DNA of 64,000 nt from Polynucleobacter sp. AP-Reno-20A-A9 (GCF_018882085.1 NZ_JACVPB010000009.1:1-64000); one strand, 5' to 3'; shown: positions 32,671 to 42,135, numbered from the stretch's first letter. Made by a program: numbers and translations. The notes: generated by a model from the sequence alone, not told the origin.

Positions 32671-35600
32671 TTAGAAACGAGTCTGCAGACCAATCCTGCC
32701 AGAGTAAGCCTGGTAAGTTCCCATTAAAGAATTATCCACCGCTAAGTTCAAGAACAAATTGGTATCCTTTGTGATGCGAGCATTTAACTCGGCATCTACA
32801 GTCATCCAGCGTGAGTTGGCTTGAGACTGAAAAGTGATTGGGTTAACGCCATATAGTGAAGCCATAGTAGTGCTTGTGCCTGCATTAAAGATGCTCCAAT
32901 AGCTAGCGCGCAAATACGCAAAGATGGGGGTGCTACCAACAACATCCTTGTGACCTGCCAATAAACCTAAGCGGCCACGAGTCATTTCACTCTTGTTAAA
33001 GTTTACTTGACCATAAGCATCGGTTGCATTATTTAAGCCAATGGCGTCATATACGATTTGCGCTTGCGGAGAAATTAAGAACTTATCGAAGTTCCAGCGA
33101 CCGCCACCCTCAAGGGATCCAGTAAAGCCAGATCCTTGTGTTCTGAGCTGCGCACCTTGTACAGAACTGGCTCCCGCATTGAGGTAGCGAGTGCCTTGTG
33201 CAAGAGCATCAACATACAGGCCATTAGCAGCAAAGTGAGTTCCGTATAAGCCTAGAGAGTAAGCCTGCATGCCATTAATGCTACCGGTAGAGATCCCACC
33301 AGTCTGACTAGAAGTATTGGCATTAGCGCTACCAATCGTTACATAAGGGCCAACATAAGATCTTGATCCACTCTGCTCTTCATTCTGATACACATCTACA
33401 CCCAACTGCAAAGCATAAGCATTAAAGCTCATCTTCGGGCCATCATTCGCTGAAGATGGAGTTGATATACCTGTCTTACCAATAATACGAGCCCAATCGT
33501 TAGAGCTCTTCTTGGTGCCACCCTGCGGATCAACCAAATTAAGATCTCCACGGCGTTGATCCAATGTATCAACCGCTGTCTGCGCATACAACTGCACTAA
33601 TGAGGGTATGGCGGGATAAACAGCAACTTCTATACGCTCACCAGCTGCTGGAGTGATGACTGGGGCGACAGGAACGACTGGAGTAACAGGGGATGGCGTT
33701 GAGCCACCGGAGCCAGGCGTGGATGCTGGAGTTGGCGCTTGAGTAGAAAGGTACCAAGAATTACCCGCCCCAGACGCACCGCCTTTATATAACTGGTATT
33801 CATAAGCACCAGCTGCAACACGCTGAGTTAATGCAAATGCATTGGATGCAGAAGTTCCATTCACAATCACCACAGGAATGCCATTGCCAGTCGTGCGATT
33901 ACCAAGGCCGCCCTTATCGGTAATAGCGAGCCCAGTAGAGCCGGTGGCGTTGCCAGCGACAGTCAGCGTATCGGCAACAGGCGAAGCAACTGGAGCATAC
34001 ACACCACCAACGAAGGCGCCATTATTGCCAACGTAGTTTCCATTGACTGTGAGATTGGTTGCGGTGCCAGTAAATGATGGGGCAATTGTTCCCGAGTTAG
34101 ATACATTGCCATTTATGACGCCACTGCCTTGCAAGTTAGCGCCAGCAGCAATAGAAGTATTTGATGTGGTCGAACCAGTTAGTATCAGACCACCTGCATT
34201 AATGTTTGTATCACCGGTATAAGTATTGACCTTAGAAATGGTTACGGTGCCAGAACCATCTTTAACTAGGCTACCTGATCCGCTCATCACGCCAGCATAT
34301 GTGCCATTAGTGGACTGACTGAAATTCACTATTGCGTTATTAATTACATTACCTTGAATGCTCGAGGTATTACCAGCCAACGTACCTGCTGAGACGGTTG
34401 TTCCGCCGCTATAGGCATTAGTACCGGAGAGGGTTAATGTGCCGGTACCTGTTTTAGTAAATCCACCAGATCCAGTCATACTCCCAGACAGACCCATATT
34501 GTTTCCATTGGTGTTGATAGTGCTCGCACCAGATAAAGCAACGCTATTAGCAAGACTTACTGAAGAGTTTGCCTGCAAGCTTGTGCCGTCTGCCATTGTT
34601 AAAGCACCAGCGCCTAGGGCTGCATTGTTAGTAACTGCAATAGTTCCCGCATTCAACGCTGTGCCACCCGTGTAAGCATTGGCGCCAGATAACACTAAAG
34701 TTCCAGCTCCACTTTTCTCAATACTCGAAGCAGCAGTGCTTGGGCTAGTTTGATCCTGAATCACCCCGGAGATAGCCAAACTAGAAGTGCCGTCAACCGC
34801 AATCTTTCCAGCTGCTAATTCATAACCTGAAGTGCTGTTCATCACCACATTAGAACCGTTAGTGGCATTGATAACATTCAGACCAGTTACGGCATTATTA
34901 AAGTTTGTATTTGAAAGCCCGTTAAAGCTCAAGGTTTCCTGAGTATTGCCTTTATTAAAACTAATGCCACCCAATAGTGTTGAACCGCTATATATAGTAA
35001 CTGTGTTGTTGGAGCCACCTGTGGTCGAACCGGCAAAATTAATCGCAGTAGCGGTAGCACTTGCAGCGGTAATTTTTCCGTAGTTGTATACATCCACTCC
35101 GGGCTGTTGGGCGCTATAAATTGCATAATTAGCAGTTGTAGGTGCGCCGATTAATCCAGATGAAGTGTTGGTGATAGTAGTGCGATTGGCATTGGCATTG
35201 TTATCAATTTGAATACCGTTGCCACTACCCGCACCGCTTGCAACGCAATTACTACCAACCACCGTTGATGGACAGATGGTTCCTGAGTTAGTGATATTTG
35301 CTGCACCCGTTACTTGAATTCCATTTGAATTGGCCCCTTGAGCAGAAATCACTCCCGAATTATTAATGGCAGTGATTGCTCCACCATTAACAACCTGAAT
35401 ACCATTTGCACCAGAGCCCGCTGTTGTGATGGAGCCAGTATTGATGATCGTATTGGCCGCAGAACCAGCATTAGTTGCACTGATGTAAATGCCTGATGCG
35501 CTCGTACCACCCGTGTAAACATTGCCGTTGTTAGTAATGCTGCTGCCACCTGCCTGAGATCTTCCGTTAACTCCTGATGAAATACCATAGCCAAAATAAA

Positions 35601-35913
35601 ATGCACTGGTATTTAAATTTCCATCATTAACTACTGTGGCTGCACTACCAATGCCCACTGTAGAGCCATTGATGATTAATGAAGTACCAGAGTTAATGTT
35701 TACAGTAACGCTATTGCCCACTGTTGTATTTGACTGAGTCGAAATAACGCCTGCTGATGTGCTGCCGACTCCAGTACACGTCACTACAGTTCCGTTTATA
35801 TCCGGAGTGTAGTTATCACAGCTACCTGCCGCGATCGAGAATGATGAGAAACCTAGGAGCATGTAAGCAACTCCAAAACTTAGTAGGCTGCGAAACGGAA
35901 TCATGCTTTTCAT
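32671..35913 (-). CDS. Autotransporter with PATR passenger repeats
   Basis: 1080 residues. A signal peptide (about 1-28) is followed by a long passenger rich in G, S, T and N. It contains at least three autotransporter-associated beta-strand repeats (for example GAGTLVLSGANAYTGGTALN near 403-422, GTGTLTLSGTNAYSGGTTVS near 490-509 and GSGTVTISKVNTYTGDTNIN near 550-569). A proline/threonine-rich linker near 735-770 leads to a C-terminal beta-barrel (about 805-1080) ending in phenylalanine (GLQTRF), as outer-membrane proteins do. It is expected to expose the passenger on the cell surface; adhesion is plausible but not shown. It is convergent with the NlpC/P60 gene and divergent from a small secreted protein. 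Confidence 0.92.
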   Translation of the reverse strand: MKSMIPFRSLLSFGVAYMLLGFSSFSIAAGSCDNYTPDINGTVVTCTGVGSTSAGVISTQSNTTVGNSVTVNINSGTSLIINGSTVGIGSAATVVNDGNLNTSAFYFGYGISSGVNGRSQAGGSSITNNGNVYTGGTSASGIYISATNAGSAANTIINTGSITTAGSGANGIQVVNGGAITAINNSGVISAQGANSNGIQVTGAANITNSGTICPSTVVGSNCVASGAGSGNGIQIDNNANANRTTITNTSSGLIGAPTTANYAIYSAQQPGVDVYNYGKITAASATATAINFAGSTTGGSNNTVTIYSGSTLLGGISFNKGNTQETLSFNGLSNTNFNNAVTGLNVINATNGSNVVMNSTSGYELAAGKIAVDGTSSLAISGVIQDQTSPSTAASSIEKSGAGTLVLSGANAYTGGTALNAGTIAVTNNAALGAGALTMADGTSLQANSSVSLANSVALSGASTINTNGNNMGLSGSMTGSGGFTKTGTGTLTLSGTNAYSGGTTVSAGTLAGNTSSIQGNVINNAIVNFSQSTNGTYAGVMSGSGSLVKDGSGTVTISKVNTYTGDTNINAGGLILTGSTTSNTSIAAGANLQGSGVINGNVSNSGTIAPSFTGTATNLTVNGNYVGNNGAFVGGVYAPVASPVADTLTVAGNATGSTGLAITDKGGLGNRTTGNGIPVVIVNGTSASNAFALTQRVAAGAYEYQLYKGGASGAGNSWYLSTQAPTPASTPGSGGSTPSPVTPVVPVAPVITPAAGERIEVAVYPAIPSLVQLYAQTAVDTLDQRRGDLNLVDPQGGTKKSSNDWARIIGKTGISTPSSANDGPKMSFNAYALQLGVDVYQNEEQSGSRSYVGPYVTIGSANANTSSQTGGISTGSINGMQAYSLGLYGTHFAANGLYVDALAQGTRYLNAGASSVQGAQLRTQGSGFTGSLEGGGRWNFDKFLISPQAQIVYDAIGLNNATDAYGQVNFNKSEMTRGRLGLLAGHKDVVGSTPIFAYLRASYWSIFNAGTSTTMASLYGVNPITFQSQANSRWMTVDAELNARITKDTNLFLNLAVDNSLMGTYQAYSGRIGLQTRF

Positions 35914-36098
35914 TGGGCTTGCTCTAGCGGATTTAGATATAAAAGAAGTGGCTAAGCCACTGATATTAATAGGGTTAATGATAATTACCCAAGTAGTTAA
36001 TATCTATTAACCTTAGGGCTAATACTTCCAACTTACATAATCATCAATAATGGTTTACAGGATTAAAGTAAGCTTGAACCTAATCACCCACCTGGAGA

Positions 36099-36371
36099 AT
36101 GAGCATGAAAAAAATCATCATCGCTTTAAGTATTGCCCTGAGCTTTGCGCTTCCTACTTACGCTTTTGCTGATCAAGCAGCCTGTGAAGCCAAGGCAGTG
36201 AGCAAAGAAGGAAAGCCGCTGTATGGCGCAGCTAAAGATGCTTCCATTAAGAAGTGCATGGGTGATGCCAAGCCGAACGATTGTGAAGCTAAAGCAATTA
36301 GCAAAGATGGTAAGCCACTGTATGGTGCAGCTAAAGCAGCCTCTATCAAGAAATGTGAAGGTGGCAAATAA
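36099..36371 (+). CDS. Small secreted protein with two 30-residue repeats (PsiF-like architecture)
   Basis: 90 residues. A signal peptide (MKKIIIALSIALSFALPTYAFA, cut after about residue 25 given in two parts here: MKKIIIALSIALSF then ALPTYAFA) leads to two near-identical units. Each unit has the form C-E-A-K-A-x-S-K-x-G-K-P-L-Y-G-A-A-K-x-A-S-I-K-K-C and holds two cysteines. The DNA repeats are also alike (about 36181-36264 and 36280-36363), so it arose by duplication. Spacing and charge recall the PsiF repeat, but identity is uncertain. The ribosome site (TGGAGAA) is good. Likely periplasmic. Confidence 0.8.
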   Translation: MSMKKIIIALSIALSFALPTYAFADQAACEAKAVSKEGKPLYGAAKDASIKKCMGDAKPNDCEAKAISKDGKPLYGAAKAASIKKCEGGK

Positions 36372-36415
36372 GATTAGTTATTTAATCTGTTTTTATCCGA
36401 TAAATTTTCCGCATT

Positions 36416-36445
36416 AAAAAAGCCTCACAGTGTGAGGCTTTTTCT
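36416..36445. terminator. Bidirectional terminator between the small secreted gene and dnaB
   Basis: AAAAAAGCCTCAC, a 3-base loop AGT and GTGAGGCTTTTT form a perfect stem with T-runs on both strands. It serves both convergent genes. Confidence 0.92.
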
Positions 36446-36492
36446 TTATCTGCTTATGTTTTCAGTTTATTTTATTTTTTATTCTTCTTAGC

Positions 36493-37932
36493 TTAGAACG
36501 GCTCATATCCACCAGAAGAGTAACCAATAGATCCCACCGCCAAGTTATCAAACTTGGTATACGGGCCTTGCCAGCTTAGACGTACAGTTCCAATCGGACC
36601 ATTACGCTGCTTACCAATGATGATCTCTGCCATGCCTTTATCAGTAGTGGTGTCTGGGTGATATACCTCATCACGATAGATGAACATGATTAAGTCAGCA
36701 TCTTGTTCAATAGCACCAGATTCACGAAGATCTGACATGATCGGACGCTTATTAGGGCGTTGCTCAAGACCACGGTTTAACTGAGAGAGCGCCACTACAG
36801 GGCACTGCAATTCTTTTGCAAGTGATTTGAGTGAGCGTGAGATTTCAGAAATCTCGGTTGCACGGTTTTCAGAACCAGAGCCACTCATCAACTGCAAGTA
36901 ATCAATTACTACTAAGCCAAGGGTACCGCCAAAGTTTCTGGCGATACGACGCGCGCGTGCGCGTAACTCTAAGCTTGATAAAGAACCAGTCTCGTCAATC
37001 AAAATTTGGGTATTGCTTAAGCGAGCAATTGCATCAGTGACACGTGGCCACTCATCATCTTGTAACTTACCGGTACGCATACGACCTTGGTCTACGCGCC
37101 CTACTGACCCCAGCAAACGGGCAGCCAATTGTTCGCCTGACATCTCCATCGAGAACACCACAACAGGCAAACCTTCAGCCAACGCAACGTTCTCGGCAAT
37201 ATTTAATGCGAATGCGGTCTTTCCCATTGAGGGTCTTCCGGCAACAATGACCAAGTCACCTTTTTGCAGACCACTAGTTTGCTTATCTAAATCAATAAAG
37301 CCTGTGGCAATACCGGTAATGTCGCTACCGCCTTGGCGGTTATAGAGCTCATCAATGCGGGCAACAACAGCCTTCAGCAAAGGTTCAATCTCAAGGTAAT
37401 CAGCTTTGCGACTGCCTTCTTCACCAATCTGAAGAATGCGTGACTCAGCCTCATCCAACAAGGTTCTGACAGTACGGCCTTCAGGAACGAATGCAGAATT
37501 GACAATGCTGTCTGAAACTTCAATCAAGCGACGCAAAATACTGCGGTCACGAACAATATCGGCATAGCCCTTAATGTTCGCTGCACTGGGAGTGTTTTGC
37601 GCTAATGAATTTAAGTAATCAATACCAACCAAATCACCACCCTGCTCAGATTTAATTGCATCATGAACAGTAATGACGTCAGCGGGATGATTGTCGCCAA
37701 CCAAACGGGCAATTGCTTTGTAGATCAAAGCATGTTCGGGGCGATAGAAATCTTTATCGTTTAATACTCCACCCAGGTTATCCCAAGAGGAGTTATCGAT
37801 CAGTAGACCGCCGAGCAAAGATTGCTCGGCTTCTACAGAATGCGGCGGGACTTTTAAAGCCTGCACGACTGCATCCCCAAAACCCATCATGCCGGGATTC
37901 AGCGTAACGGAACGTGAACGGGATTCAGCCAT
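36493..37932 (-). CDS. dnaB: Replicative DNA helicase DnaB
   Basis: 479 residues, usual for DnaB. The N-terminal domain (about 25-125; PPHSVEAEQSLLGGLL) is followed by a RecA-like ATPase with Walker A GRPSMGKTAFALN (about 229-241) and Walker B LGLVVIDYLQLM (about 340-351). The hexamer unwinds DNA at the fork and contacts primase. No intein or insertion is seen. It follows rplI by 25 bases, a usual neighbour in proteobacteria. Confidence 0.98.
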   Translation of the reverse strand: MAESRSRSVTLNPGMMGFGDAVVQALKVPPHSVEAEQSLLGGLLIDNSSWDNLGGVLNDKDFYRPEHALIYKAIARLVGDNHPADVITVHDAIKSEQGGDLVGIDYLNSLAQNTPSAANIKGYADIVRDRSILRRLIEVSDSIVNSAFVPEGRTVRTLLDEAESRILQIGEEGSRKADYLEIEPLLKAVVARIDELYNRQGGSDITGIATGFIDLDKQTSGLQKGDLVIVAGRPSMGKTAFALNIAENVALAEGLPVVVFSMEMSGEQLAARLLGSVGRVDQGRMRTGKLQDDEWPRVTDAIARLSNTQILIDETGSLSSLELRARARRIARNFGGTLGLVVIDYLQLMSGSGSENRATEISEISRSLKSLAKELQCPVVALSQLNRGLEQRPNKRPIMSDLRESGAIEQDADLIMFIYRDEVYHPDTTTDKGMAEIIIGKQRNGPIGTVRLSWQGPYTKFDNLAVGSIGYSSGGYEPF

Positions 37933-37956
37933 GTGGCTTATTTACAGTTCTAAAAC

Positions 37957-38409
37957 TTAGGCTTGCTCGCCAACTACACGAATAGTGATATCTGTAACTA
38001 CGTCGGTATGAACAGCAACCGCTACAGGGTGATCACCAACCATTTTCAATGGACCAGTAGGCATGCGAACTGAAGACTTCTCAATTGTGAAGCCTTTAGC
38101 TTTCAAAGCATCAGCGATGTCATGATTGGTTACAGAACCAAACAAACGACCGTCAACACCCGCTTTTTGACCGATTTCGAGAACCAGGTCCTTAAGCTTT
38201 GCGCCAACCACTTCAGCGGCAGCTAATTTCTCAGCAGCTAATTTTTCCAACTCAGCACGGCGAACTGCAAAGTCAGCAATCGCTGCTTCAGTTGCACGAC
38301 GAGCTTTACGTTGTGGGATTAAAAAGTTACGAGCGAAACCGTCTTTAACGCGAACTACGTCGCCGAGGTTGCCCAGGTTTGTTACTTTTTCTAAAAGAAT
38401 GATTTGCAT
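37957..38409 (-). CDS. rplI: 50S ribosomal protein L9
   Basis: 150 residues from the ATG at 38409 ([19 protein letters not shown]), the normal L9 start and length. An upstream frame extension reaching 38472 is discarded because it overlaps rpsR. The N-terminal domain binds 23S rRNA. The long helix linker is visible near 40-75. GAGGGCTCCC precedes the start. Confidence 0.98.
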   Translation of the reverse strand: MQIILLEKVTNLGNLGDVVRVKDGFARNFLIPQRKARRATEAAIADFAVRRAELEKLAAEKLAAAEVVGAKLKDLVLEIGQKAGVDGRLFGSVTNHDIADALKAKGFTIEKSSVRMPTGPLKMVGDHPVAVAVHTDVVTDITIRVVGEQA

Positions 38410-38422
38410 TGAGGGCTCCCAA

Positions 38423-38695
38423 TTATTTCTTATGTTGATCGGAGAATGGCAATAAAGCCAAGTAACGAGCACGCTTGATAGCAGTGTCTAACTGACGCTG
38501 ATACTTTGCTTTTGTGCCTGTCAAACGAGCAGGAGTGATCTTGGCGTTCTCGCCAATGAAGTCCTTCAATGTATCTACATCTTTGTAATCAATCTGTTCT
38601 ACGCCAGCAACAGTGAAACGGCAATAACGCTTACGCTTGAACAATGGGTTCTGAGCTGGTTTCTTTTTGAAATCGGGTTTCTTTCCAAACGCCAT
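38423..38695 (-). CDS. rpsR: 30S ribosomal protein S18
   Basis: 90 residues with the S18 core [21 protein letters not shown] and the terminal [15 protein letters not shown]. It pairs with S6 on the 30S platform. It lies 13 bases after priB and 13 bases before rplI. Confidence 0.98.
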   Translation of the reverse strand: MAFGKKPDFKKKPAQNPLFKRKRYCRFTVAGVEQIDYKDVDTLKDFIGENAKITPARLTGTKAKYQRQLDTAIKRARYLALLPFSDQHKK

Positions 38696-38708
38696 GATGA
38701 TTTCCTCT

Positions 38709-39002
38709 TTAATTTTTCAATTGAATATTGGTAATGTGGAAAACAAGTCTTTGATTACGTAGAGTCTTGGGTGCTAAGAATCCCTCAAACACTGCCTCAG
38801 CTCCTAAATCCATTCGCTCTAAGTCCTTTTGTATGGGACCGATTGTGATGGCTTCAACGTTCATCTGAATTTTCCTTGCCACTCCTACCTCGTTTGCTTG
38901 GCCACTATGTTCTAGCTGGCAATGCATCACCGGTATTCCTGCTGGTGTAAATCGAATCGCGTCTTTAGATACCAAGATTGCAGTGAGGGTGAAATGATTC
39001 AA
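38709..39002 (-). CDS. priB: Primosomal replication protein N (PriB)
   Basis: 97 residues, a single OB-fold related to SSB. The start is TTG at 39002 ([14 protein letters not shown]), preceded by GGAG; no ATG is available. [13 protein letters not shown] and the terminal [10 protein letters not shown] fit PriB. It helps restart stalled forks together with PriA. Its place between rpsF and rpsR is the classical one. Confidence 0.93.
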   Translation of the reverse strand: MNHFTLTAILVSKDAIRFTPAGIPVMHCQLEHSGQANEVGVARKIQMNVEAITIGPIQKDLERMDLGAEAVFEGFLAPKTLRNQRLVFHITNIQLKN

Positions 39003-39061
39003 CGCCGCTCCGTCACTCTGATACGTTTTCTAGTCTGTGTATTCCTCTTCAAATTTCTAAC

Positions 39062-39436
39062 TTAGGCTGTCGCTACAGGAGCGTCGGCTTGAGCAGATTT
39101 ACGCGCTTCTTCACGTTGCACTTCTTTCATCATGATGGAAGGCTCTGTTTCAGCTTTCTTAGTCTTGATGATGAGGTGACGCAAAACAGCATCGTTAAAT
39201 TTGAACGCATGCTCGAGCTCTTCCAGAGTTTTCTGGTCGCACTCAATATTCATGCAAACGTAATGGGCTTTAGCAAGCTTGTCGATCATGTAAGCCATCT
39301 GACGACGACCCCAGTCTTCCATGCGATGAATTTTGCCGCCCGCAGCTGCTAATGTAGCTTTGTAACGATCGATCATCGCTGGCACTTGCTCGCTTTGGTC
39401 CGGATGGACGATAAAGACGATTTCATAATGACGCAT
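39062..39436 (-). CDS. rpsF: 30S ribosomal protein S6
   Basis: 124 residues. [19 protein letters not shown] and [21 protein letters not shown] match S6. The acidic/alanine-rich tail ([14 protein letters not shown]) is longer than the minimal fold. It is the first gene of rpsF-priB-rpsR-rplI-dnaB; a strong ribosome site (TTAAGGAG) precedes it. The 134-base gap upstream (39437-39570) should hold the promoter, but I could not define one confidently. Confidence 0.98.
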   Translation of the reverse strand: MRHYEIVFIVHPDQSEQVPAMIDRYKATLAAAGGKIHRMEDWGRRQMAYMIDKLAKAHYVCMNIECDQKTLEELEHAFKFNDAVLRHLIIKTKKAETEPSIMMKEVQREEARKSAQADAPVATA

Positions 39437-39570
39437 CTAACACTCCTTAAGGATTGAGTCACCTGGGCGTCTTGCTAAGTTCTGATGGTTGTGAACTCAG
39501 CGCCAGTGTGACAAGGTAGTAACAAATTGTAGGTACTGCTTACAACACTTTTACAGCTGCTTTTCAGCAC

Positions 39571-40647
39571 TTACCGGATTACAGGCAAGACCGCTATTCT
39601 AGCAAAAAAATCCTGCCAAGTCAGGGATTTACCGGCTACTTGGGCCTGTTTTTCGGCATTCAGCGCTAGCTGGAGTGCAATTCTTGCCCTAGGAGCAGTA
39701 AGACTGCCCGATGCCAAACACCCACCAATGTCCTTTTCAGGCAAATCGGGCAAGGTTTCACCCGCGCCGGTTCTGGTAGTTCTCACCAGAGCAATTCCAT
39801 GCTTTACCGCGGCACCAAGGGACTCCCTCCAAGCATCATGAAAGCCCCCCATGCCAGAACCCGCAAGGACCAAGCCTTTTACTTTGGAGTTCAGCCAATG
39901 GGTAATCGTTTCTGAGCGAGCACCTGCATGACTAGTTAATATCTCTACCCAAGGCCACTCACCCTCTTTAGGAATTGGCAAATCTTCATTCCAAAGGGCC
40001 TGAACCGCCTTCACGCCTGACAGCCAGGATGGGTTAATTAGCCCAACCGAGCTACTGGGAGAGGCCTGGATGGGTGCATTAAGGGCGCTACCGTGGCGTT
40101 TTGCCAGATCCATCGCCAAACAGCCCCTACCATCCATGACGGCATAAACACCGCCTGGGCAGTTATCTATTGGGGTAGAAGCCCAACGAATAGCGTCCAG
40201 TAAATTGGATGGGCCATCCGCCTTAGGGGCATTTGCTGGCAACATGGCCCCCGTCAAAATGACTCTTTTGCCTAAATTTTGAGCATATTTTCCACAAGTC
40301 AACTGTAAAAAGACGCCCGTTTCTTCAATCGTGTCAGTTCCGTGAGTGACCACTACGCCTTTAACCAAGGTATTAGCAAGGGCCTCCCTCACGGTTTCAC
40401 CCAATGTTGTTAACAAGGGCTCTGTCAGATTACGGCTATTGATATTGGCAACCTGCCTTGAAACCAAGCTAACGCCTTCAGGAATAGCGGACTGAATATG
40501 GGAAAGCAAAGAGGCAACTTCGACCTGGCCAGCTTCATATTGCATGGGCTTATCAGCCGGGCTCGGCGCCAAACCAGCAATCGTGCCACCCATACCCAAC
40601 ACCAAAATATGGGGTGAAGTTTCAGGAGTATTTTGTTGAGAGCTCAT
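39571..40647 (-). CDS. Asparaginase
   Basis: 358 residues of the bacterial type I/II asparaginase fold. GMGGTIAGLAP (about 18-28) carries the first catalytic threonine and VVTHGTDTIEETG (about 99-111) the second, with the TD pair. It hydrolyses asparagine to aspartate and ammonia. No signal peptide is evident, so it should be cytosolic. It is divergent from lexA. Confidence 0.93.
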   Translation of the reverse strand: MSSQQNTPETSPHILVLGMGGTIAGLAPSPADKPMQYEAGQVEVASLLSHIQSAIPEGVSLVSRQVANINSRNLTEPLLTTLGETVREALANTLVKGVVVTHGTDTIEETGVFLQLTCGKYAQNLGKRVILTGAMLPANAPKADGPSNLLDAIRWASTPIDNCPGGVYAVMDGRGCLAMDLAKRHGSALNAPIQASPSSSVGLINPSWLSGVKAVQALWNEDLPIPKEGEWPWVEILTSHAGARSETITHWLNSKVKGLVLAGSGMGGFHDAWRESLGAAVKHGIALVRTTRTGAGETLPDLPEKDIGGCLASGSLTAPRARIALQLALNAEKQAQVAGKSLTWQDFFARIAVLPVIR

Positions 40648-40671
40648 ACCCCATTATCTCCTTTAAATAGC

Positions 40672-40700
40672 TTGATCTATCAAATACTGCTGTATACAAT
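40672..40700 (+). promoter_or_regulatory. lexA promoter
   Basis: TTGATC (40672-40677), 17-base spacer, TACAAT (40695-40700). The predicted start point, six or seven bases downstream, falls on the A of the lexA ATG at 40707. Confidence 0.65.
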
Positions 40701-40705
40701 CCCAG
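40690..40705 (+). promoter_or_regulatory. SOS box (LexA operator)
   Basis: CTGTATACAATCCCAG fits CTGT-N8-ACAG at seven of eight fixed positions. It covers the -10 element, so LexA binding should block its own transcription. It ends one base before the start codon. Confidence 0.7.
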
Positions 40706-40706
40706 T

Positions 40707-41426
40707 ATGGACATAAACACAGTCGATTTTCCGGAGGAGCTGACTGCCCTCCCCAAGCTCACTCCACGCCAGAATGAGATTTTGGAGTTGATTACTAAAG
40801 CCATCGACGAGAGCGGTCTACCGCCAACTCGTGCAGAGATAGCTACTCAACTTGGATTTGCTTCTGCCAACGCTGCCGAAGAACATTTGCGCGCACTTGC
40901 CAAAAAAGGTTATATCGAATTAACGCCTGGCACTTCACGCGGCATTCGGATTCCGCAACGATTTAATCAATCACACAATAGCAATAAATATCGCCAGCTT
41001 TCTTTACCGTCAGGCGCATTACAACAACTCACATTGCCATTAATTGGTCGTGTTGCCGCTGGATCCCCAATCATGGCTGTGGAACATATTGAAAAGCATG
41101 TTCCAGTTGATCCAAATTTATTTAGTAAAGGTGCTGATTACTTATTAAAAGTAAAAGGCATGAGCATGCGCGATGCCGGCATTCTAGATGGTGATTATTT
41201 AGCCGTCAGAAAGACGACTGAAGTTCGCAATGGTGACATCGTTGTAGCTCGTCTTGATGATGAAGTGACAGTGAAGCGTTGGCAGCAAAAGAAAACTGCG
41301 AGCGGCATGGTCATCGAACTGCAAGCAGAGAACCCAGACTTCAAAAACATTTTGGTGGATGATCGTCAACCCAACTTTGCCATTGAAGGTCAAGCGGTTG
41401 GCTTGATTAGGGCTGAAGGGCTCTAG
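40707..41426 (+). CDS. lexA: LexA repressor (SOS regulator)
   Basis: 239 residues, longer than E. coli LexA (202) because of about 14 extra residues before [13 protein letters not shown] and a longer linker. The winged helix-turn-helix spans about 15-85 ([23 protein letters not shown]). The self-cleavage site Ala-Gly is at 118-119 (RVAAGSP). The catalytic serine S153 is in KGMSMRDAG and the lysine K190 in EVTVKRW. RecA-stimulated cleavage relieves repression of DNA repair genes. No ribosome site fits before the ATG, in keeping with a leaderless mRNA. Confidence 0.97.
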   Translation: MDINTVDFPEELTALPKLTPRQNEILELITKAIDESGLPPTRAEIATQLGFASANAAEEHLRALAKKGYIELTPGTSRGIRIPQRFNQSHNSNKYRQLSLPSGALQQLTLPLIGRVAAGSPIMAVEHIEKHVPVDPNLFSKGADYLLKVKGMSMRDAGILDGDYLAVRKTTEVRNGDIVVARLDDEVTVKRWQQKKTASGMVIELQAENPDFKNILVDDRQPNFAIEGQAVGLIRAEGL

Positions 41427-41443
41427 ACTAGAGCCACTCAAGC

Positions 41444-41471
41444 AAAAGGCCTCTTACAAGAGGCCTTTTTT
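41444..41471. terminator. Bidirectional terminator between lexA and the lipoprotein gene
   Basis: AAAAGGCCTCTT and AAGAGGCCTTTTTT form a near-perfect stem with T-runs on both strands. Confidence 0.9.
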
Positions 41472-41494
41472 ATTTACTACTTTACTCGGTCAAG

Positions 41495-41956
41495 TTACTT
41501 ACGAGTTGGAGCAACTACGTTTGCATTCTTTGGTGAAGACGTCACGATGATGACTGACTTAGGACCGCCGAGAGATCCATCAACGATTTCAACGGTAGCA
41601 GTTCTGTCGCCTTTAGTGAAAACTAAAATACTCGTCTTTGCTTTTACAGCAGTAACAGTAGTCCAGCCGCCCTTTGGATATTCTGACTGGAAAAATGCAT
41701 AGACATCCGTTGCGCCTTGCAGCGCATTCACAACCGCTCTACCAACCCACTCATTGCCACGGCCAATGATGATGGAATCGCCACCAGACAGACGCGCACC
41801 TTGCGGCAAAGGCATATCACCCAAAAGTTGTGATTGCACTTCCTGAATCTCTTCCGCTGTGCCGGTAGGGGAATCTCCTGAACTAGCGCATGCACCTAAG
41901 AGCGCTGCCAAAAATAATGCGAGGGCGCTGACTTTGAGAGTTTGAAATGTAATCAT
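41495..41956 (-). CDS. Hypothetical lipoprotein
   Basis: 153 residues. The signal (TLKVSALALFLAALLGAC) ends in lipobox LGAC near residues 20-23. The mature part has GARLSGGDSIIIGRGNEWVGR and DVYAFFQSEYPKGGWTTVTAV, which look like a small alpha/beta domain. I do not recognise a characterised family. It is probably transcribed alone, ending at the terminator shared with lexA. Confidence 0.75.
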   Translation of the reverse strand: MITFQTLKVSALALFLAALLGACASSGDSPTGTAEEIQEVQSQLLGDMPLPQGARLSGGDSIIIGRGNEWVGRAVVNALQGATDVYAFFQSEYPKGGWTTVTAVKAKTSILVFTKGDRTATVEIVDGSLGGPKSVIIVTSSPKNANVVAPTRK

Positions 41957-42014
41957 CTGTTTTTTATTTGATTAAAGTAGTTGACGCTTTTTACTTACGA
42001 TAGTTAAAAGTATT

Positions 42015-42031
42015 TTAGGTGATGCACCTAA
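42015..42031 (-). terminator. Weak hairpin after tRNA-Cys
   Basis: Minus strand TTAGGTG-CAT-CACCTAA followed by AATACTTTT. It lies 19 bases beyond the tRNA-Cys 3' end; a possible weak terminator. Confidence 0.35.
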
Positions 42032-42049
42032 TTCGTCAAGACAAATTAC

Positions 42050-42123
42050 TGGAGGCGCGTGAGGGAATCGAACCCCCGTACGAAGCTTTGCAGGCTCCTG
42101 CCTAACCACTCGGCCAACGCGCC
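42050..42123 (-). tRNA. tRNA-Cys (GCA)
   Basis: 74 bases including an encoded CCA. Acceptor GGCGCGT/ACGCGCC, D-arm GGCCGAGTGGTTAGGC, anticodon loop CTGCAAA (anticodon GCA) and GGTTCGATT T-loop are all visible. It follows tRNA-Gly by 49 bases on the same strand. Confidence 0.96.
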
Positions 42124-42135
42124 ATACTCTTGAAT

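Noticed and set aside
32671-35913. Repeats in the autotransporter as mobile-element repeats
   Set aside because: They follow the PATR protein motif in frame, so they are passenger repeats rather than DNA elements.
36099-36371. Repeat region as a CRISPR or DNA satellite
   Set aside because: Only two units of about 84 bases in an intact signal-peptide gene; a protein-domain duplication explains it.
38410-38472. Upstream extension of rplI
   Set aside because: It overlaps the end of rps[10 protein letters not shown] at 38409 is the standard L9 start.
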